Assembly (NCBI GenBank): GCA_965199945.1
Contig: OZ241354.1
Location: 1,178,001-1,242,000, forward strand
From: VXYL01 sp965199945
Lineage (GTDB): Bacteria; Pseudomonadota; Gammaproteobacteria; Pseudomonadales; Azotimanducaceae
Reading direction: 5' to 3'
DNA: 64,000 nucleotides
Positions within the stretch are counted from its first letter, which is position 1. Each line of letters starts with the position of its first letter. The translations under genes and the position numbers were made by a program. Shown piece by piece: positions 11,588 through 20,541 of the stretch. The notes under the pieces were generated by a model. It ran no database searches, had not been told where the DNA came from, and saw nothing but the letters and a program-made list of their open reading frames with translations.

Positions 11588-11648
11588 CGGCGCATATCAT
11601 GCACATGATGAGTCCTGTGAGCTATGCGCCTCCGCCTCCCATTTCGCC
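11588..11648 (+). pseudogene. Duplicated 5' end of the AlkB-like gene
   Basis: The sequence from CATATCATGCACATGATGAG to the Pro-rich coding start (MMSPVSYAPPPP) closely matches the alkB-like gene start at 13208-13260 (CATATCATACGCATGATGGG, coding MMGSPSFAPPP). Only about 50 bp remain. It marks the boundary of the duplication that produced the two sugar dehydrogenase genes, and no functional product is expected. Confidence 0.6.
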
Positions 11649-11649
11649 G

Positions 11650-13179
11650 TCACGGTGGAACCAGCTTGCGGATCCAGCCGTCGCCCTTGGTGAGCAGGTA
11701 GAGTTCGCCGCGGTGGTCGATGCCAAGGCGGAGATCGACGCGGCGGTAGTGCGGGCCGTAGTAGGTGTTGCGAAAGCCCGCTACGTCCACCAGGTCGCGC
11801 TCCTTGCCGTCGAAGAGGAGGCGCACTTCCTTGATGGACGTCGGTTTGCCGGGTGCGAGATCGTTGGTGTCGATGGCGAATAGGCGGCCGCGGGCGATGT
11901 CGGTGAACAGATAGCGGCCGCGCAGTTCGGGGATGTCTTCGCCGCGGTAAACGAAGCCACCGCCAATGGCCGTGCCTTCGTCGTGGTCGTACTCCGCCAC
12001 GGGATCGATGAACAGATGGGGGGCGGCGGGTCGCTTGAAGACTTGGCCATGGTTGGCGAGCCCGAGGCTGGGTGCCGTGGCGAATGTGCCCTCCCTGTAC
12101 CTCCAGCCGTAGTTGCCGCCGGCAACGCCGAGATTCACTTCCTCGATATGGCCTTGGCCGATGTCGCCGATGAACATGCGCCCGTCGCTGTCCCAGGAGA
12201 ACTGCTGGGGGTGGCGCAAGCCGTAGGCCCAGACTTCCGGCGCGGCGCCGGGAGTCGAGACGAAAGGATTGTCGGAGGGAATGCCGTAGCGCCTCTTCGC
12301 CGCCGCGCTCCCTTCCTGGGAAGAGGGGGGGGAGGGATCGATGCGTAGGATTGCGCCGAGCGGCGTTGCCAGATTCTGGCCGTTCCTTCCCGGGTCGAAG
12401 GCGCCGCCGCCGTCGCCGAAGCCGATGTAGAGCATGCCGTAGTCCGGCGATCCGGGTTGCGCGGTGGGGTTGAAGGCGAGCGTGCCGACGTTGTGCGTCC
12501 AGTCGAACTGGCCGACGCGCAGCACTTCCCGCGAGGTGCCGCGAAACACGTTGGCCGTCGGATCGGCGGCCGTGAACTCCCACACGACGTTTTCTTGCGC
12601 TTCGCTGCTCTCATGCACGTCGCTGCTCTTGTCCAGATAGTCCGCCACGCCGCTGTCCGGCCCGGCACTGAAGCCGACGTAGAGCTTGCCGTAGCCAGGC
12701 TTGCCCTCGGCGGCGAACTGCGGGTGGAAGGCGAAGCCAAGCAACCCCGCCTCCTGCGGATACGGGGCGTTGTAGAAGTCCACGTCTTGGCGGCGCAGAT
12801 CCAAGTACAAGACGGGCGGGCGCCCGGCGGCGTCGGTGACGTAGAGCAGGCCGCGCAGGTCGTTGAACGCGAGCCGCCCCGAGCCGTCCGGGATCGGCAA
12901 CAGATACTGGATTCGCGCATAGGCGTCGTTGGTGTACGAAGGCGTGTTCGGCGGATCGGTGCCCCAAGGCGCCCGCACGAACGGCGCCACGGCGACGACG
13001 AGGTCGCCCTTGGCGATCCGTTCGGGTATGGGATCCACGAGAGGTTGCGGCGGTTGCGGTCGATTTGTCGCACACCCGAGGAGCGCCGCGATCGCCACAT
13101 AGGCGCAGATGCGCGAAACCGCTGTTCCTCGTCGGCAATGCGCCGCATAGCTCCTCGCACGAAACCAGCGGGGTTCCAA
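11650..13179 (-). CDS. PQQ-dependent sugar dehydrogenase family lipoprotein (copy 2)
   Basis: This 509-residue paralogue of the neighbouring gene has the same propeller landmarks: NVGTLAFNP, YGLRHPQQFSWD, GDIGQGHIEEVNL and GGNYGWRYREG. Unlike copy 1, its N-terminus ends in a lipobox (AALLGC), so it is probably a membrane-anchored lipoprotein. It has a small extra segment after LRIDPSPPSSQEG. The only ATG that includes the signal is at 13179, giving a rather long basic n-region. The different anchoring implies divergence after duplication. Confidence 0.83.
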   Translation of the reverse strand: MEPRWFRARSYAAHCRRGTAVSRICAYVAIAALLGCATNRPQPPQPLVDPIPERIAKGDLVVAVAPFVRAPWGTDPPNTPSYTNDAYARIQYLLPIPDGSGRLAFNDLRGLLYVTDAAGRPPVLYLDLRRQDVDFYNAPYPQEAGLLGFAFHPQFAAEGKPGYGKLYVGFSAGPDSGVADYLDKSSDVHESSEAQENVVWEFTAADPTANVFRGTSREVLRVGQFDWTHNVGTLAFNPTAQPGSPDYGMLYIGFGDGGGAFDPGRNGQNLATPLGAILRIDPSPPSSQEGSAAAKRRYGIPSDNPFVSTPGAAPEVWAYGLRHPQQFSWDSDGRMFIGDIGQGHIEEVNLGVAGGNYGWRYREGTFATAPSLGLANHGQVFKRPAAPHLFIDPVAEYDHDEGTAIGGGFVYRGEDIPELRGRYLFTDIARGRLFAIDTNDLAPGKPTSIKEVRLLFDGKERDLVDVAGFRNTYYGPHYRRVDLRLGIDHRGELYLLTKGDGWIRKLVPP

Positions 13180-13223
13180 AGCAACTCACTTAAGCGCATC
13201 TTGACCCGGCCCATATCATACGC

Positions 13224-13847
13224 ATGATGGGTTCTCCGAGCTTTGCACCTCCGCCCGCGCTGCTGAATGCCGCGCACGGCTTCGGCATTCCCGGCGCATC
13301 CTACGTGCCGAAGTTCCTTTGCCGGGAACGGGCGGACGCGGTTTTCGCGCGCGTTCTGCAGGAAACCGAGTGGCGGCGCGAGCGCGTCCGAATGTTCGGT
13401 CGCGTCCACGACGTGCCGCGCCTGACGGCATGGTACGGCGACGCCGGCGCCGTCTACCGCTACGGCGGCGTGGCCCGCGAAGCCGCGCCTTGGCCGCCGG
13501 TTTACCGAGACTTGGCGCAGGAGATCGCCAAGGCGGTGGCGTGGCGCTTCAACTTCGTGCTGGTCAACCGCTACCGGAACGGCGACGACATGCTCGGCTG
13601 GCACGCCGACGACGAGGCCGACCTCGGCGATGTGCCGGTGATCGCCGCGCTGAGTCTCGGGGCGCCGCGCATGTTCCGCATTCGTCCGCGCCAAGGCGGG
13701 GCGAGCGTTGGCCAAGTGCTCGACCACGGTTCGCTGCTGCTCATGTGGGGCAGCTGCCAGCGCGACGCGAAGCACTGCCTGCCCCGTTCGCGCCGCTGCA
13801 CTGCCGAGCGCTTGAACTTGAGCTTCCGGCTGACGCGAACGTCGTGA
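13224..13847 (+). CDS. AlkB-family 2-oxoglutarate/Fe(II) dioxygenase
   Basis: This 207-residue protein has PRLTAWYGD (substrate loop), the iron-binding HADDE, LSLGAPRMFRIR, the second histidine in QRDAKHCLP, and the 2-oxoglutarate-binding arginine in RLNLSFRL. These are the AlkB/ALKBH2-3-like landmarks for oxidative demethylation of alkylated DNA or RNA bases. It starts near the divergent dehydrogenase gene, and its stop overlaps the GTG start of murB. Confidence 0.87.
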   Translation: MMGSPSFAPPPALLNAAHGFGIPGASYVPKFLCRERADAVFARVLQETEWRRERVRMFGRVHDVPRLTAWYGDAGAVYRYGGVAREAAPWPPVYRDLAQEIAKAVAWRFNFVLVNRYRNGDDMLGWHADDEADLGDVPVIAALSLGAPRMFRIRPRQGGASVGQVLDHGSLLLMWGSCQRDAKHCLPRSRRCTAERLNLSFRLTRTS

Positions 13848-14869
13848 GCGCCCCGCATCTGGTGCCGAACACGCTCGGCGTGGCTTGCACGGCGGACGAC
13901 TTCCGCATCGTGCGCGAGCCGAGCGAATTGCTCGATTGTCTTGGAGATGCCGATGCCAAGGACGTTCCGGTCGCCGTCGTCGGCGGCGGCTCCAATCTGG
14001 TGCTTCGCGCTCGCCTGCCGGGCCTCGCATTGCGCCCGCACATTCGCGGCTTCGACGTGCAGAGGCTGGAAGCCGACCGCTACCGGGTGACCATCGGCGC
14101 CGGGGAAACATGGCAGGAAGCGGTGCGGGCGACGTTGGGGCGTGGCATTCGCGGCTTGGAGAACCTGGTGCTCATCCCCGGCACCGTCGGCGCCGCGCCG
14201 GTGCAGAACATCGGCGCCTACGGCAGCGAGCTGTCGGACGTTCTGGAGTCGTTGCAGGTCGTGGACCGTCGGCTCGGCAAGATCAGGACGCTCTGCGCCA
14301 GCGATTGCGGCCTTCGGTACCGGAACAGCGTTTTCAGGGAGGATCCGAACCTCGTGATCGTCGCCGTGACGCTCCTCCTCGGCGGCAGGGCGACGCCGAC
14401 GGACTATCCGGACCTGCGCCGCGAGTTGGGGCGGATGGGCGTTCGACACCGAGCGACGAACCGCGCCGAGGGTCTCGCCCTGGCGTTGCAGGCTGCGGAA
14501 GCCGTAACGCGGGTCAGGCGCCGCAAGCTGCCCGATCCGCGGCGCATCGGCAACGTGGGCAGCTTCTTCAAGAATCCGTGGCTGACGCCAAGCCAGCTCG
14601 ATGCGCTGCGCGGGCGGCTGGATGTGGCCGCGTTTCGCCAGGGCGGGCGATTCAAGGTGCCGGCGGCGCGCCTAATCGATGCCGCCGGCTGGAAAGGCGC
14701 ACGTCGCGGCGCCGTTCAGGTATGGCCGCGCCAACCCTTGGTGCTGGTCAACCACGGCGGCGCATCGGGCCGGCAGGTCTTGGCCATGGCCGAGCGCGTG
14801 CGCGACGACGTGGCCGCTAAGTACGGCGTCGCGCTCGAACTGGAACCCACGGTGCTGGGGGTTGACTAG
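13844..14869 (+). CDS. murB: UDP-N-acetylenolpyruvoylglucosamine reductase
   Basis: From GTG 13844 (overlapping the preceding TGA) the protein is 341 residues, matching E. coli-type MurB. It begins SAPHLVPNTLGV and contains the FAD-binding VVGGGSNLV, GLENLVLIPGTVGAAPVQNIGAYG, the catalytic-arginine segment LRYRNSVF, the catalytic serine in GNVGSFFKNP and the C-terminal glutamate in LELEPTV. It reduces UDP-GlcNAc-enolpyruvate to UDP-MurNAc with NADPH for peptidoglycan synthesis. Its place before rne matches Pseudomonas gene order. Confidence 0.95.
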   Translation: MSAPHLVPNTLGVACTADDFRIVREPSELLDCLGDADAKDVPVAVVGGGSNLVLRARLPGLALRPHIRGFDVQRLEADRYRVTIGAGETWQEAVRATLGRGIRGLENLVLIPGTVGAAPVQNIGAYGSELSDVLESLQVVDRRLGKIRTLCASDCGLRYRNSVFREDPNLVIVAVTLLLGGRATPTDYPDLRRELGRMGVRHRATNRAEGLALALQAAEAVTRVRRRKLPDPRRIGNVGSFFKNPWLTPSQLDALRGRLDVAAFRQGGRFKVPAARLIDAAGWKGARRGAVQVWPRQPLVLVNHGGASGRQVLAMAERVRDDVAAKYGVALELEPTVLGVD

Positions 14870-14870
14870 A

Positions 14871-14905
14871 CGCACCACGGGTGCGCTCGCGTTGCTCCGC
14901 AACGC
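14871..14905. terminator. Two hairpins between convergent murB and rne
   Basis: CGCACC/GGTGCG (14871-14876 with 14880-14885) and GCGTTGC/GCAACGC (14889-14895 with 14899-14905) form two adjacent stem-loops just after the murB stop. No T-run follows, so intrinsic termination is uncertain. Confidence 0.4.
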
Positions 14906-14987
14906 CAGCCCAGACGTGGAAAGTGGACGGCGCTGGGGCGGCGGAGCGGAGCGTCGGGGGTGCCGGTGTTCGACTATGCCGTCGCGC

Positions 14988-17729
14988 TCAGTCGGCCGCC
15001 TGCTGTGCCTGGCGGCGCATTTCCCGCGGATCGTTGCTGGCGCGTCCTTGCGACGACGATGGGGACGCTTCGGAAGTCTCCGGCGGCGAGGCGTCGTGCG
15101 CGTCTGCGGGCGGGCTCGGCTCGCGTTCCGGCGGCACAGCCGGCGCCGGCTGCGCCGAAGAGACGTCTTGCTCCGCAGCTTCGGCTGCGCGAGCCGGTTG
15201 TGGATCGTCTTCGCTGGGCGTGCTTTGCTGCGGGTCTTCTTGCGGCGCTACGGCCGCCGGCTGCTCTTCGTGGTTGGAGGCGTCGGGTGCCGTCGAGCTC
15301 GCCGTCGGAGGCGCGGTCGCCGTGGCGGCATTCTCGTGCGCGATAGGTGCCGATTGGGGCGCGTCCGGTTCCTGCTTGGCGCTCGCGGTCGGCGTCGCCT
15401 GGGGCGTGGGCGTTGCGGACTCCGATGCTGCTTGCGGAGCGGTCGACGCTTCGGTCGACTGTTCGGCATCGCCGGCCGACTGCGGTGCGCTTTGCGAACG
15501 GCGCCCAGCGGCGCCTCGGTCGCGTCGCGGCTTGCGCCTGCTGGCCTCGATCTCGGCAGCGCTCGCGGTGGCCGGCTGCCGCTGGCGCTCGCCGCCCACG
15601 CCGTCCTTCGAGTGGTCGCGTTGGGGCTGGGCGGCTTCCTGGCGCTGGCCTTCGCGGCCCTGGCCGTTCGGGCCGCGGCTCGCGTTGCGGTTGCGCTCTT
15701 GTCCTTGGCCTTGCCCTTGGCGGCGGCCGCGGCTGGGCTGGTCGCTTCTCGTCGCTTGCGCCGCGCCTTGGCGGTTGCGTTGCCGGCCGCGGTTGTCGGA
15801 GCGCCCGCCGGCGCGTTGCGTGTCGTTCTCGTGCGCCGAGTCGGCGCCGGATTGCCGGGGCTTCTCGCCGTCGCTGCGGCGCGGCCGCCGGCGGCGGCTG
15901 CGGCCGTCTTCGCGTCGGCGCTGGGCGTCGCCGCGCCGCTCGGATTGGGCGCCGGGAGCGCGGCCGCTGCCTTGGCCGCGGTTCGAGCGGCGCCGGCTTT
16001 GCTGCTGGCGCTCGCTTTGCTGCGGCTGTTCGTCCTCGGAAGCGGCGCCGAAGAGGCTTTGGCCGATCGTCCGCAGAACACCCATGAAGCCCTTGCGTTC
16101 GGGGGCCGAGGGCGTCGCAGCCGATGTCGGGCGCGGCAGCGGCGGCGCCTGCACCGCCGCTCTTTGCGGGGGCTTGGCCGGGGCATCGTCGCTGACCGCC
16201 GCCTCTGGCGCGGGCATGGTGGTCAGTTCGTAGCTCGGAACGCTGCCTTCGACTTCCGCGGTGTCGTCGCGGATGCGTTCGATCTCGAAGTGCGGGGTGT
16301 CCATTTCCGCCGCTGGCACGATGACGAGGTGGGTGGACGTGCGCTCCTCGATGGCCGCCACGTCGCGGCGCTTCTCGTTCAACAGGTAGGCCGCGACGGC
16401 CAGCGGCACGCGGGCGCGGACGATGGAGCTGCGCTGCTTGAGCGACTCCTCCTCGACCACGCGCAGAATGGTGAGCGCCAAGGACTTGATGTCGCGGATG
16501 CGTCCTTGCCCCAGGCAGCGCGGGCAGACTTCCGTGGTGAGGTCCTCGAGGGAGGGCCGCAGGCGCTGGCGCGACATTTCCATCAGCCCGAAGCGCGAAA
16601 TGCGGCCGATCTGCACGCGCGCGCGGTCGGCCTTCAGCGCGTCGCGCATCTTCGTCTCGACGGCGCGGTGATTGCCAGCCGACACCATGTCGATGAAGTC
16701 GATGACGATCAGCCCGCCGATGTCGCGCAGCCGAAGCTGCCTGGCGACTTCCTCGGCGGCTTCGAGATTGGTGTTGAGGGCGGTTTCCTCGATGTCGGCG
16801 CCCTTGGTCGCCCGGGCGGAGTTGATGTCGATGGAAATCAGCGCTTCGGTGGGGTCGATGACGATGCTGCCGCCCGCGTGCAGCTTCACTTCGTGCTGGA
16901 AGGCGGTCTCGATCTGGCTTTCGATCTGGAAGCGGTTGAACAAGGGCACCGGCTCGTCGTAGAGCTTGATGCGCTCCTTGTACTGCGGCATCACCGGATC
17001 GATGAACTCGTGCGCCTGGTCGAAGGCGTCCTTGGAGTCGATCAGCACTTCGCCGATGTCGGGCCGCAGACAGTCGCGGATGGCGCGCACGACGACGTTG
17101 TTCTCCTGGTACAGCAGCGCCGGGGCGCGCAGCTCGGCGGCGGCCTTGTCGATGGCGCCGTGCAGCTGCAGCAGGTAGTCCAAGTCCCATTGCAGATCGG
17201 CGGCGTCTCGGTCCACGCCAGCCGTGCGCACGATGACGCCCATGCCGTTCGGGATTTCGAGGGAGGAGAGGGCCTCGCGGAGCGAGTCGCGGTTCTGGCC
17301 CTCGATGCGCCGGGAAATGCCGCCGGCGCGCGGATTGTTCGGCATCAGCACCAGATAGCGCGCCGGGATGCTCAAGAAGGTGGTAAGCGCCGCCCCCTTG
17401 TTGCCGCGCTCTTCCTTCTCGACTTGGACGACCAGTTCCTGGCCCTCGTCGAGCACGTCGCGGATGTTGACGCGGCCTTCCTTGGGCTGCCGCTTGAAGC
17501 AGGAACGGGCGATGTCCTTGAGGGGCAGGAAGCCGTGCCGCTCGGAGCCGAACTCGACGAAGGCGGCCTCCAGGCTCGGCTCTAGGCGGGCGATTCGCGC
17601 CTTGTAGATGTTCCCCTTCTTCTGCTCGTAGGTGCGGTTTTCGATGTCGAGGTCATAGAGCTTCTGACCATCGACCAAGGCGACCCGGACTTCCTCGGGC
17701 TGGGTCGCGTTGACAAGCATGCGTTTCAT
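14988..17729 (-). CDS. rne: Ribonuclease E
   Basis: From ATG 17729 (MKRMLVNATQPEEVRVALVDG) the protein is 913 residues. The N-terminal half holds the S1 domain (about 35-120), the DNase I-like catalytic core with metal-binding aspartates in IDPTEALISIDINSARAT and GGLIVIDFIDM, and the Zn-link CPRCLGQG. The C-terminal 390 residues are low-complexity (Arg, Gln, Pro, Ala, Glu) and presumably disordered, as in scaffolds for the RNA degradosome. It processes rRNA and tRNA and starts mRNA decay at the inner membrane. It diverges from rluC across a 439-bp region, as in E. coli. Confidence 0.97.
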   Translation of the reverse strand: MKRMLVNATQPEEVRVALVDGQKLYDLDIENRTYEQKKGNIYKARIARLEPSLEAAFVEFGSERHGFLPLKDIARSCFKRQPKEGRVNIRDVLDEGQELVVQVEKEERGNKGAALTTFLSIPARYLVLMPNNPRAGGISRRIEGQNRDSLREALSSLEIPNGMGVIVRTAGVDRDAADLQWDLDYLLQLHGAIDKAAAELRAPALLYQENNVVVRAIRDCLRPDIGEVLIDSKDAFDQAHEFIDPVMPQYKERIKLYDEPVPLFNRFQIESQIETAFQHEVKLHAGGSIVIDPTEALISIDINSARATKGADIEETALNTNLEAAEEVARQLRLRDIGGLIVIDFIDMVSAGNHRAVETKMRDALKADRARVQIGRISRFGLMEMSRQRLRPSLEDLTTEVCPRCLGQGRIRDIKSLALTILRVVEEESLKQRSSIVRARVPLAVAAYLLNEKRRDVAAIEERTSTHLVIVPAAEMDTPHFEIERIRDDTAEVEGSVPSYELTTMPAPEAAVSDDAPAKPPQRAAVQAPPLPRPTSAATPSAPERKGFMGVLRTIGQSLFGAASEDEQPQQSERQQQSRRRSNRGQGSGRAPGAQSERRGDAQRRREDGRSRRRRPRRSDGEKPRQSGADSAHENDTQRAGGRSDNRGRQRNRQGAAQATRSDQPSRGRRQGQGQGQERNRNASRGPNGQGREGQRQEAAQPQRDHSKDGVGGERQRQPATASAAEIEASRRKPRRDRGAAGRRSQSAPQSAGDAEQSTEASTAPQAASESATPTPQATPTASAKQEPDAPQSAPIAHENAATATAPPTASSTAPDASNHEEQPAAVAPQEDPQQSTPSEDDPQPARAAEAAEQDVSSAQPAPAVPPEREPSPPADAHDASPPETSEASPSSSQGRASNDPREMRRQAQQAAD

Positions 17730-18168
17730 GTTGGGTTTCCGTGTTGCTAACGCCTTGCAGCGATTGCGCTGCGTCGCGTCCCCGGCAGCCGTCGAGATGA
17801 ACGAACCGGCGCTCGGCGAGCGGGCTGGCGAAAAGAAGCGCCCTGGGCGGCTCCGGCGCACCCGTCGCAAGGCGGCCATCGCTGCGACGGATTGTCGCGG
17901 CCACTTGCCAGGGTGATTGCCGCAAGCTGTTCGCCACTGCTGCCGCACATGTCGCGTTGACTTCGCGGCCCGGGGCCGGCGTGTCGTGGCGGAGATCGCT
18001 CGCGCGCCGGACTCTCGGCGCTGCGATGTGTGGGCGCATGTCGCGCTTGGAGGCGTTAATCGTTGTATAACTCGTGTGTTGGGCGCGTGGCTGCTCGACC
18101 TCTTGGGCGGGCCGCTGAGGGCCGAGCCCGTGGCCACGTTCTAGCCACGCGGACGCAACCATAGCACG
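17730..18168. promoter_or_regulatory. Long rne/rluC intergenic region (putative rne 5' UTR)
   Basis: This 439-bp region separates the divergent rne and rluC genes and holds no convincing gene. An AT-rich core at 18056-18071 (TAATCGTTGTATAAC) is the only promoter-like sequence. Read on the minus strand it would give a leader of about 330 nt for rne, comparable to the long autoregulatory rne leader of E. coli. On the plus strand TATAAC at 18066-18071 could serve rluC. Confidence 0.45.
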
Positions 18169-19128
18169 ATGCCTGCAAGCCGTTCAATCGTTTGCGCCGA
18201 CGCCGCCGACGCCGCGCGCGACCACGCCGGCGCGCAACCGGTTCGGATGCTCGCGGTCGATGCGGAGCATGGGCAGCGGCTGGACAACTTTCTCCTTGGC
18301 CGGTTGAAGGGCGTTCCGAGGAGCCGCGTGTACCGCATGGTGCGGCGCGGGGAAGTGCGCGTGAACGGCGCCCGCGCACGGCCCTCGGCCCGCTTGGCGC
18401 GCGGCGACCAAGTGCGCGTCCCACCGCTGCGCGATGGCGCTGCGGGCGAAGCCCAGGCGCTTGCCCCGGCCGCCCTCTTCGAGTCGTTGCTCGCCAACGC
18501 CGTCTATCGGGATCGGGACCTTCTCGTGCTCGACAAGCCGAGCGGCGTTGCCGCCCACGGCGGCAGCGGCGTCTCCTTCGGCGTGGTGGAAACGCTGCGC
18601 CAGTTCGATCCCGGCGTCGGCTACGCGCTGGCGCACCGACTGGACCGCGACACGTCCGGCTGCCTTGCGGTGGCGAGGAACCGGCCGGCGCTGTTGGCGC
18701 TGCACGCGCAGTTTCGGCATGGGCGGGTGGGCAAGCGCTACGACCTGCTGGTGGCCGGGCGCTGGCCGCGGCGCCTGCGTCGCATCGACGAACCCCTCGA
18801 GCGCTTCGTGCTGGGCAACGGCGAACGGCGCGTGCGGGTGTCGAGCAAGGGCGATGCGGCGCGCACCGACTTCTCGATTCTCGGCCGCTTCGCGGATTTC
18901 ACTTGGCTGGCGGCGCATCCGAAGACCGGCCGAACGCACCAGATCCGCGTTCACGCGGCAGCAGCGGGCCATCCGATCCTCGGCGACGACAAGTACGCCC
19001 CGCGGCAGGCCCGGCGCACGCGGCTGATGCTCCATGCAAGTCGCTTGTCGCTCACCCTGAACGGGCGGGCGATGCGCTTCACGGCGCCGCTGCCGGCCGA
19101 GTTCAGACGCGCTCTGCCAGAGGATTGA
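18169..19128 (+). CDS. rluC: 23S rRNA pseudouridine synthase RluC
   Basis: This 319-residue protein has an S4 RNA-binding domain (QRLDNFLLGRLKGVPRSRVY to RRGEVRVNG, about 35-75), then the RluA-family catalytic domain with the active-site aspartate in AHRLDRDTSG, followed by VGKRYDLLV and HPKTGRTHQIRVH. E. coli RluC modifies U955, U2504 and U2580 of 23S rRNA. Divergence from rne and proximity to maf are typical for rluC. Its 3' end overlaps the convergent maf gene by 26 bp. Confidence 0.93.
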   Translation: MPASRSIVCADAADAARDHAGAQPVRMLAVDAEHGQRLDNFLLGRLKGVPRSRVYRMVRRGEVRVNGARARPSARLARGDQVRVPPLRDGAAGEAQALAPAALFESLLANAVYRDRDLLVLDKPSGVAAHGGSGVSFGVVETLRQFDPGVGYALAHRLDRDTSGCLAVARNRPALLALHAQFRHGRVGKRYDLLVAGRWPRRLRRIDEPLERFVLGNGERRVRVSSKGDAARTDFSILGRFADFTWLAAHPKTGRTHQIRVHAAAAGHPILGDDKYAPRQARRTRLMLHASRLSLTLNGRAMRFTAPLPAEFRRALPED

Positions 19129-19690
19129 TGCCCATGTCGCGCAGCATCGCGCCGAGTTCGATGAGCGGCAGGCCGATGCCGGCGGATGGATCGCTGGTGT
19201 CCACGCCGCGCAGAAGCAGTGCGCCGCGGCTCTCGAAGCGAATCCCGCCAGCGCAGTCGAGCGGCTGGTCGAGACGCACGTAGTTCTTCGCTTCCGCCCC
19301 GGTGAACTCGCGGAAGCGGCTCGTCGTCGAATCGACATGGCTTGCGACGCGGCCGTCGGCCGCGTTCAGCACGACGACGCCGGTGACGAAGTCGACGGCC
19401 TTGCCGGCGAAGCGCAGCAGGTTGGCGACCGCCCGTTCGGCGCTGCCGGGCTTGCCGAGAATGCGCCCCTCGAAGACCGCGGCCTGGTCCGAGCCGACCA
19501 CGACGGCGCTTGGATGGCGTTGCGCTGCCGCCTTGGCCTTCGCCAGCGAGAGGCGCAGCACCATGTCCCTCGGCGCCTCCCCTGGAAGAGGCGTCTCGTC
19601 GACGTTCGGCGACACGCTGGCGAAGGGGACGCCGAAGCGCTCGAGCAGTTCGCGTCGATAGCGCGAAGAGGACGCAAGCACGAGTTCCAT
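19103..19690 (-). CDS. maf: Maf/YceF-type nucleoside triphosphate pyrophosphatase
   Basis: This 195-residue protein starts MELVLASSSRYRRELLERFG and carries the Maf motifs VDETPLPGE, VVGSDQAAVFEG and GKPGSAERA. Maf proteins hydrolyse non-canonical nucleoside triphosphates; the YceF branch, adjacent to yceD and rpmF in E. coli, prefers 7-methyl-GTP. The subfamily assignment rests mainly on this synteny. It diverges from yceD. Confidence 0.92.
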   Translation of the reverse strand: MELVLASSSRYRRELLERFGVPFASVSPNVDETPLPGEAPRDMVLRLSLAKAKAAAQRHPSAVVVGSDQAAVFEGRILGKPGSAERAVANLLRFAGKAVDFVTGVVVLNAADGRVASHVDSTTSRFREFTGAEAKNYVRLDQPLDCAGGIRFESRGALLLRGVDTSDPSAGIGLPLIELGAMLRDMGINPLAERV

Positions 19691-19723
19691 GAGCGCGAGG
19701 CGTGCCGCGCAAGCAGCGGCGCT

Positions 19724-19753
19724 TTGACAGTGCGAGGGCGGCAACCCTATCAT
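19724..19753 (+). promoter_or_regulatory. Sigma-70 promoter of the yceD-rpmF-plsX-fab operon
   Basis: TTGACA at 19724-19729 and TATCAT at 19748-19753 are separated by 18 bp, a near-consensus housekeeping promoter about 60 bp before the yceD start. It should drive yceD, rpmF, plsX, fabD and fabG as one transcript. Confidence 0.7.
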
Positions 19754-19814
19754 CCGCCGGCCTTCGCTGACCATGCACGGCATGGGCTCGCCATGCCGAT
19801 GGCAGGGGTACGCG

Positions 19815-20318
19815 ATGTCGGGAGCGCCGTTGTTGAATGTCGCCGAGCTGGCAAGGCGCGGTGGTCGCTGGCGCGGAACGTTGCCCGTCGGCGCGTTCCC
19901 ACGCTTGCCGGAGATAGTGGGCAAGGCCGGGGAAGTGGGCGTCGAGTTGCGCTTGTGCATCGAGGGCGAGCGGGTGCGCGTGCAGGGCGAATGCCGCATT
20001 GCAGCGCCGATTCGCTGTCTGAGGTGCCTGCGCACCGAGCGCGTGGAGGTGGTTGCGGAGGTGGACTTCTTCGTCGTGGCGACCGAAGCCGAGGCGGAGG
20101 CGCTGATGCCGGATTTCGATGTCGTGGTGGCAGCCGAATCGGCGCCGGCGACGGAACTGATAGAGGACGACTTGCTGATGAGCGTGCCCGAAGTCGCCTG
20201 TGCGGATCGAGATTCGTGCCGCCACGCGCCGCTTGCGCTCTCGTTCGGACGCGACCCGCAAGCCTCGCCGTTCGCGGCGTTGCGCGGCTTCGATGCGGCG
20301 CGGTCGAGCAGGCAGTAG
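19815..20318 (+). CDS. yceD: YceD/DUF177 family protein
   Basis: This 167-residue protein (from ATG 19815; another ATG at 19773 is possible) has the DUF177 zinc-finger-like CLRCLR, an acidic middle and a second Cys pair (VACADRDSC), ending in SPFAALRGF. DUF177 proteins are encoded just before rpmF across bacteria, and plant and bacterial members are implicated in 23S rRNA accumulation. Its position directly before rpmF agrees with a ribosome-related role. Confidence 0.9.
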   Translation: MSGAPLLNVAELARRGGRWRGTLPVGAFPRLPEIVGKAGEVGVELRLCIEGERVRVQGECRIAAPIRCLRCLRTERVEVVAEVDFFVVATEAEAEALMPDFDVVVAAESAPATELIEDDLLMSVPEVACADRDSCRHAPLALSFGRDPQASPFAALRGFDAARSSRQ

Positions 20319-20358
20319 GCAACAGGCCGAAGCGTCGGACTAAGGAGAGAACCCAGCA

Positions 20359-20523
20359 ATGGCAGTGCAGCAGAACAAAGTGTCCCGTTCGAGGCGCAAC
20401 AAGCGGCGTTCGCACCACGCGCTCGATGCGCCCACCCTCGCTGCGGACGGCGCGACCGGCGAGACCCATCGCCGGCACCACGTCACGCAGGACGGCTACT
20501 ACCGGGGCCGCAAGGTCCTGTAG
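20359..20523 (+). CDS. rpmF: 50S ribosomal protein L32
   Basis: This 54-residue basic protein starts MAVQQNKVSRSRRNKRRSHH and ends YYRGRKVL, which is diagnostic for L32. It has no zinc-binding cysteines, so it is the C-minus form. A clear Shine-Dalgarno (AAGGAGAGA, 20342-20350) precedes the ATG. It lies between yceD and plsX as in E. coli. Confidence 0.97.
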   Translation: MAVQQNKVSRSRRNKRRSHHALDAPTLAADGATGETHRRHHVTQDGYYRGRKVL

Positions 20524-20541
20524 AGGCGCGCTTCAAGCGCC

